A stretch of DNA of 64,000 bases from the NCBI RefSeq assembly GCF_022690765.1, contig NZ_JALCZA010000002.1, positions 98,292 to 162,291 on the forward strand, in the 5' to 3' direction. Every line of letters starts with the position of its first letter. The first letter of the stretch is position 1. Positions 63,430 to 64,000 of this stretch are shown here, piece by piece. The position numbers were made by a program, and so were the translations under genes. The notes under the pieces are model-generated. The model was given only the letters and a program-made list of their open reading frames with translations, was not told the DNA's origin and did no database searches. This DNA comes from Anaeromyxobacter oryzisoli (GTDB lineage Bacteria; Myxococcota; Myxococcia; Myxococcales; Anaeromyxobacteraceae).

Positions 63430-63473
63430 ATTCCGGCCAAGCCGATCGGCCATTCCGGCCGATGCCGATCACC
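63430..63473. repeat. IS21-like terminal repeat pair
   Basis: Two tandem 22-base units, ATTCCGGCCAAGCCGATCGG and ATTCCGGCCGATGCCGATCA (plus CC). They resemble the repeats at 57.35 kb but belong to another variant and point in the same direction, so they are not the matching inverted end of that element. The remainder of 63236-63497 holds nothing else I can support. Confidence 0.55.
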
Positions 63474-63497
63474 GGGGCGCGACGCCGCCGAGTAGGT

Positions 63498-63705
63498 CTA
63501 CTTCGCCGGCTTCTGGCCCATGGTCAAGTCCGCCTTCGTCCAGCGCTGGATGGGGGCAAGGATCTCGCGCGACCTCTCGCTGCGATGCTTCCGGCGCCGC
63601 TCGTCGCCGGGCGGGGCGGTGGGGCAGGGCTTCTCGATGGCATAGAGCTCACCGATGAGACCCAGAATCTACCGGCACTCGGCCGGGAAGAACGCCTCGA
63701 TGGCC
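63498..63705 (-). pseudogene. IS66 transposase C-terminal fragment with an in-frame stop
   Basis: Minus-strand translation gives AIEAFFPAECR, a TAG stop at 63671-63669, then ILGLIGELYAIEK and ERRRKHRSERSREILAPIQ before a terminal stop at 63500-63498. This is part of the IS66 TnpC C-terminal region, broken by a stop and cut at both ends. The 5' limit is approximate. 63706-63922 contains no feature I can support. Confidence 0.55.
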
Positions 63706-63922
63706 CTCGAATTTCAGTCGGACGTGGGCCCTGTTGCTTCCCACGCTCTTCCACCGTCCGCGTGTCACCATCTTTCACCGCCCTGGTTCGTCGGCTTCCC
63801 AGTTTCATCGGTGCGGTGGTCGATCCTGGGGAGATCGCAGAGACAGGGAAGCCCCGGGCGCATGGAAGCGGCCGTAAGTCCTCGCCGCTCCCCGTGTTGA
63901 CGCGAGCGCGCGTGGCGCAGGA

Positions 63923-64000
63923 TCAGGGCTGAGAGACGACTGCTTCCGCCCACAGCGACGCTTCACCGTTGTCCCGGAACGTGAGCTTCCAGTCGCGCAC
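63923..64000 (-). CDS. C-terminal end of an unidentified gene
   Basis: The minus strand from the window edge reads VRDWKLTFRDNGEASLWAEAVV... and stops at TGA 63925-63923, 25 residues in all. It is too short to assign. It may be the tail of a gene outside the window, or a chance frame. Confidence 0.25.
   Translation of the reverse strand: MRDWKLTFRDNGEASLWAEAVVSQP

Noticed and set aside
57341..63473. A composite IS21 transposon carrying the Z1 restriction locus
   Set aside because: The two ends are different repeat variants in the same orientation, and istB and most of istA are missing.

Overview
The window comes from a high-GC bacterium. Protein content and the strongly biased codon use suggest a Gram-negative of the Myxococcota/Deltaproteobacteria type (an Anaeromyxobacter-like organism would fit). 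This is an inference from content only, because there is no rRNA or other taxonomic marker in the window. It has three parts: a lipid/pigment biosynthesis locus (1-11.8 kb), a long defence island that ends in an integrase and a tRNA-derived attachment site (12-45.6 kb), and a second accessory block with further defence genes and insertion-sequence relics (45.6-64 kb).

Region 1 (1-11769) is a divergent aryl-polyene-like (APE-like) fatty acid synthase locus. The leftward operon runs acpS, acyltransferase, two acyl carrier proteins, radical SAM enzyme, deacetylase/membrane protein fusion, AMP-ligase/dehydratase fusion, glycosyltransferase, and an LpxL-type acyltransferase cut by the window edge. 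The rightward operon runs ketosynthase, chain-length-factor-like protein, dehydratase, ketoreductase, ketosynthase. Most neighbouring genes overlap by 1-4 bases.

Region 2 (12008-45612) is a defence island. A leftward DUF2779 nuclease comes first. Then an almost unbroken rightward run (13670-40273) carries a PD-(D/E)XK nuclease, DISARM class 1 (drmD, drmMI ... drmA, drmB, drmC), five extra genes between drmMI and drmA (PGN_0703-type nuclease, helical protein, zinc-ribbon membrane microprotein, AIPR protein, RelE-like/SF1 helicase fusion), and a three-gene tail (unknown basic protein, GmrSD-like DUF262-DUF1524 nuclease, and a DUF429 plus FtsH/M41-type zinc peptidase fusion). Facing it on the minus strand is a short prokaryotic Argonaute with a TIR-APAZ partner (SPARTA type). 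The block ends with an excisionase-like HTH protein, a tyrosine integrase carrying an inserted zinc ribbon, and the 3' half of a tRNA-Pro(CGG) gene followed by a terminator, which is the footprint of site-specific integration.

Region 3 (45613-64000) begins with a decayed tyrosine integrase that runs into the same tRNA footprint from the other side, implying two elements stacked at one attachment site. It carries a three-gene helicase system resembling Druantia type III (DruH-like, DruE-like) plus a Cas4/RecB-like Fe-S nuclease, IS21 remnants, and a restriction-modification locus made of a Z1 ATPase, a DUF4420 PD-(D/E)XK nuclease, a cytosine-5 methyltransferase and a Vsr nick endonuclease. IS21 and IS66 debris and a partial gene close the window.

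The modules appear to act at different levels: modification-based restriction (DISARM, Z1/Dcm), modification-dependent restriction (DUF262), guide-triggered NAD depletion (SPARTA), and helicase-nuclease attack (Druantia-like). The least understood parts are the five-gene insert in DISARM, the DUF262 plus DUF429-M41 pair, and the nuclease attached to the Druantia-like pair.
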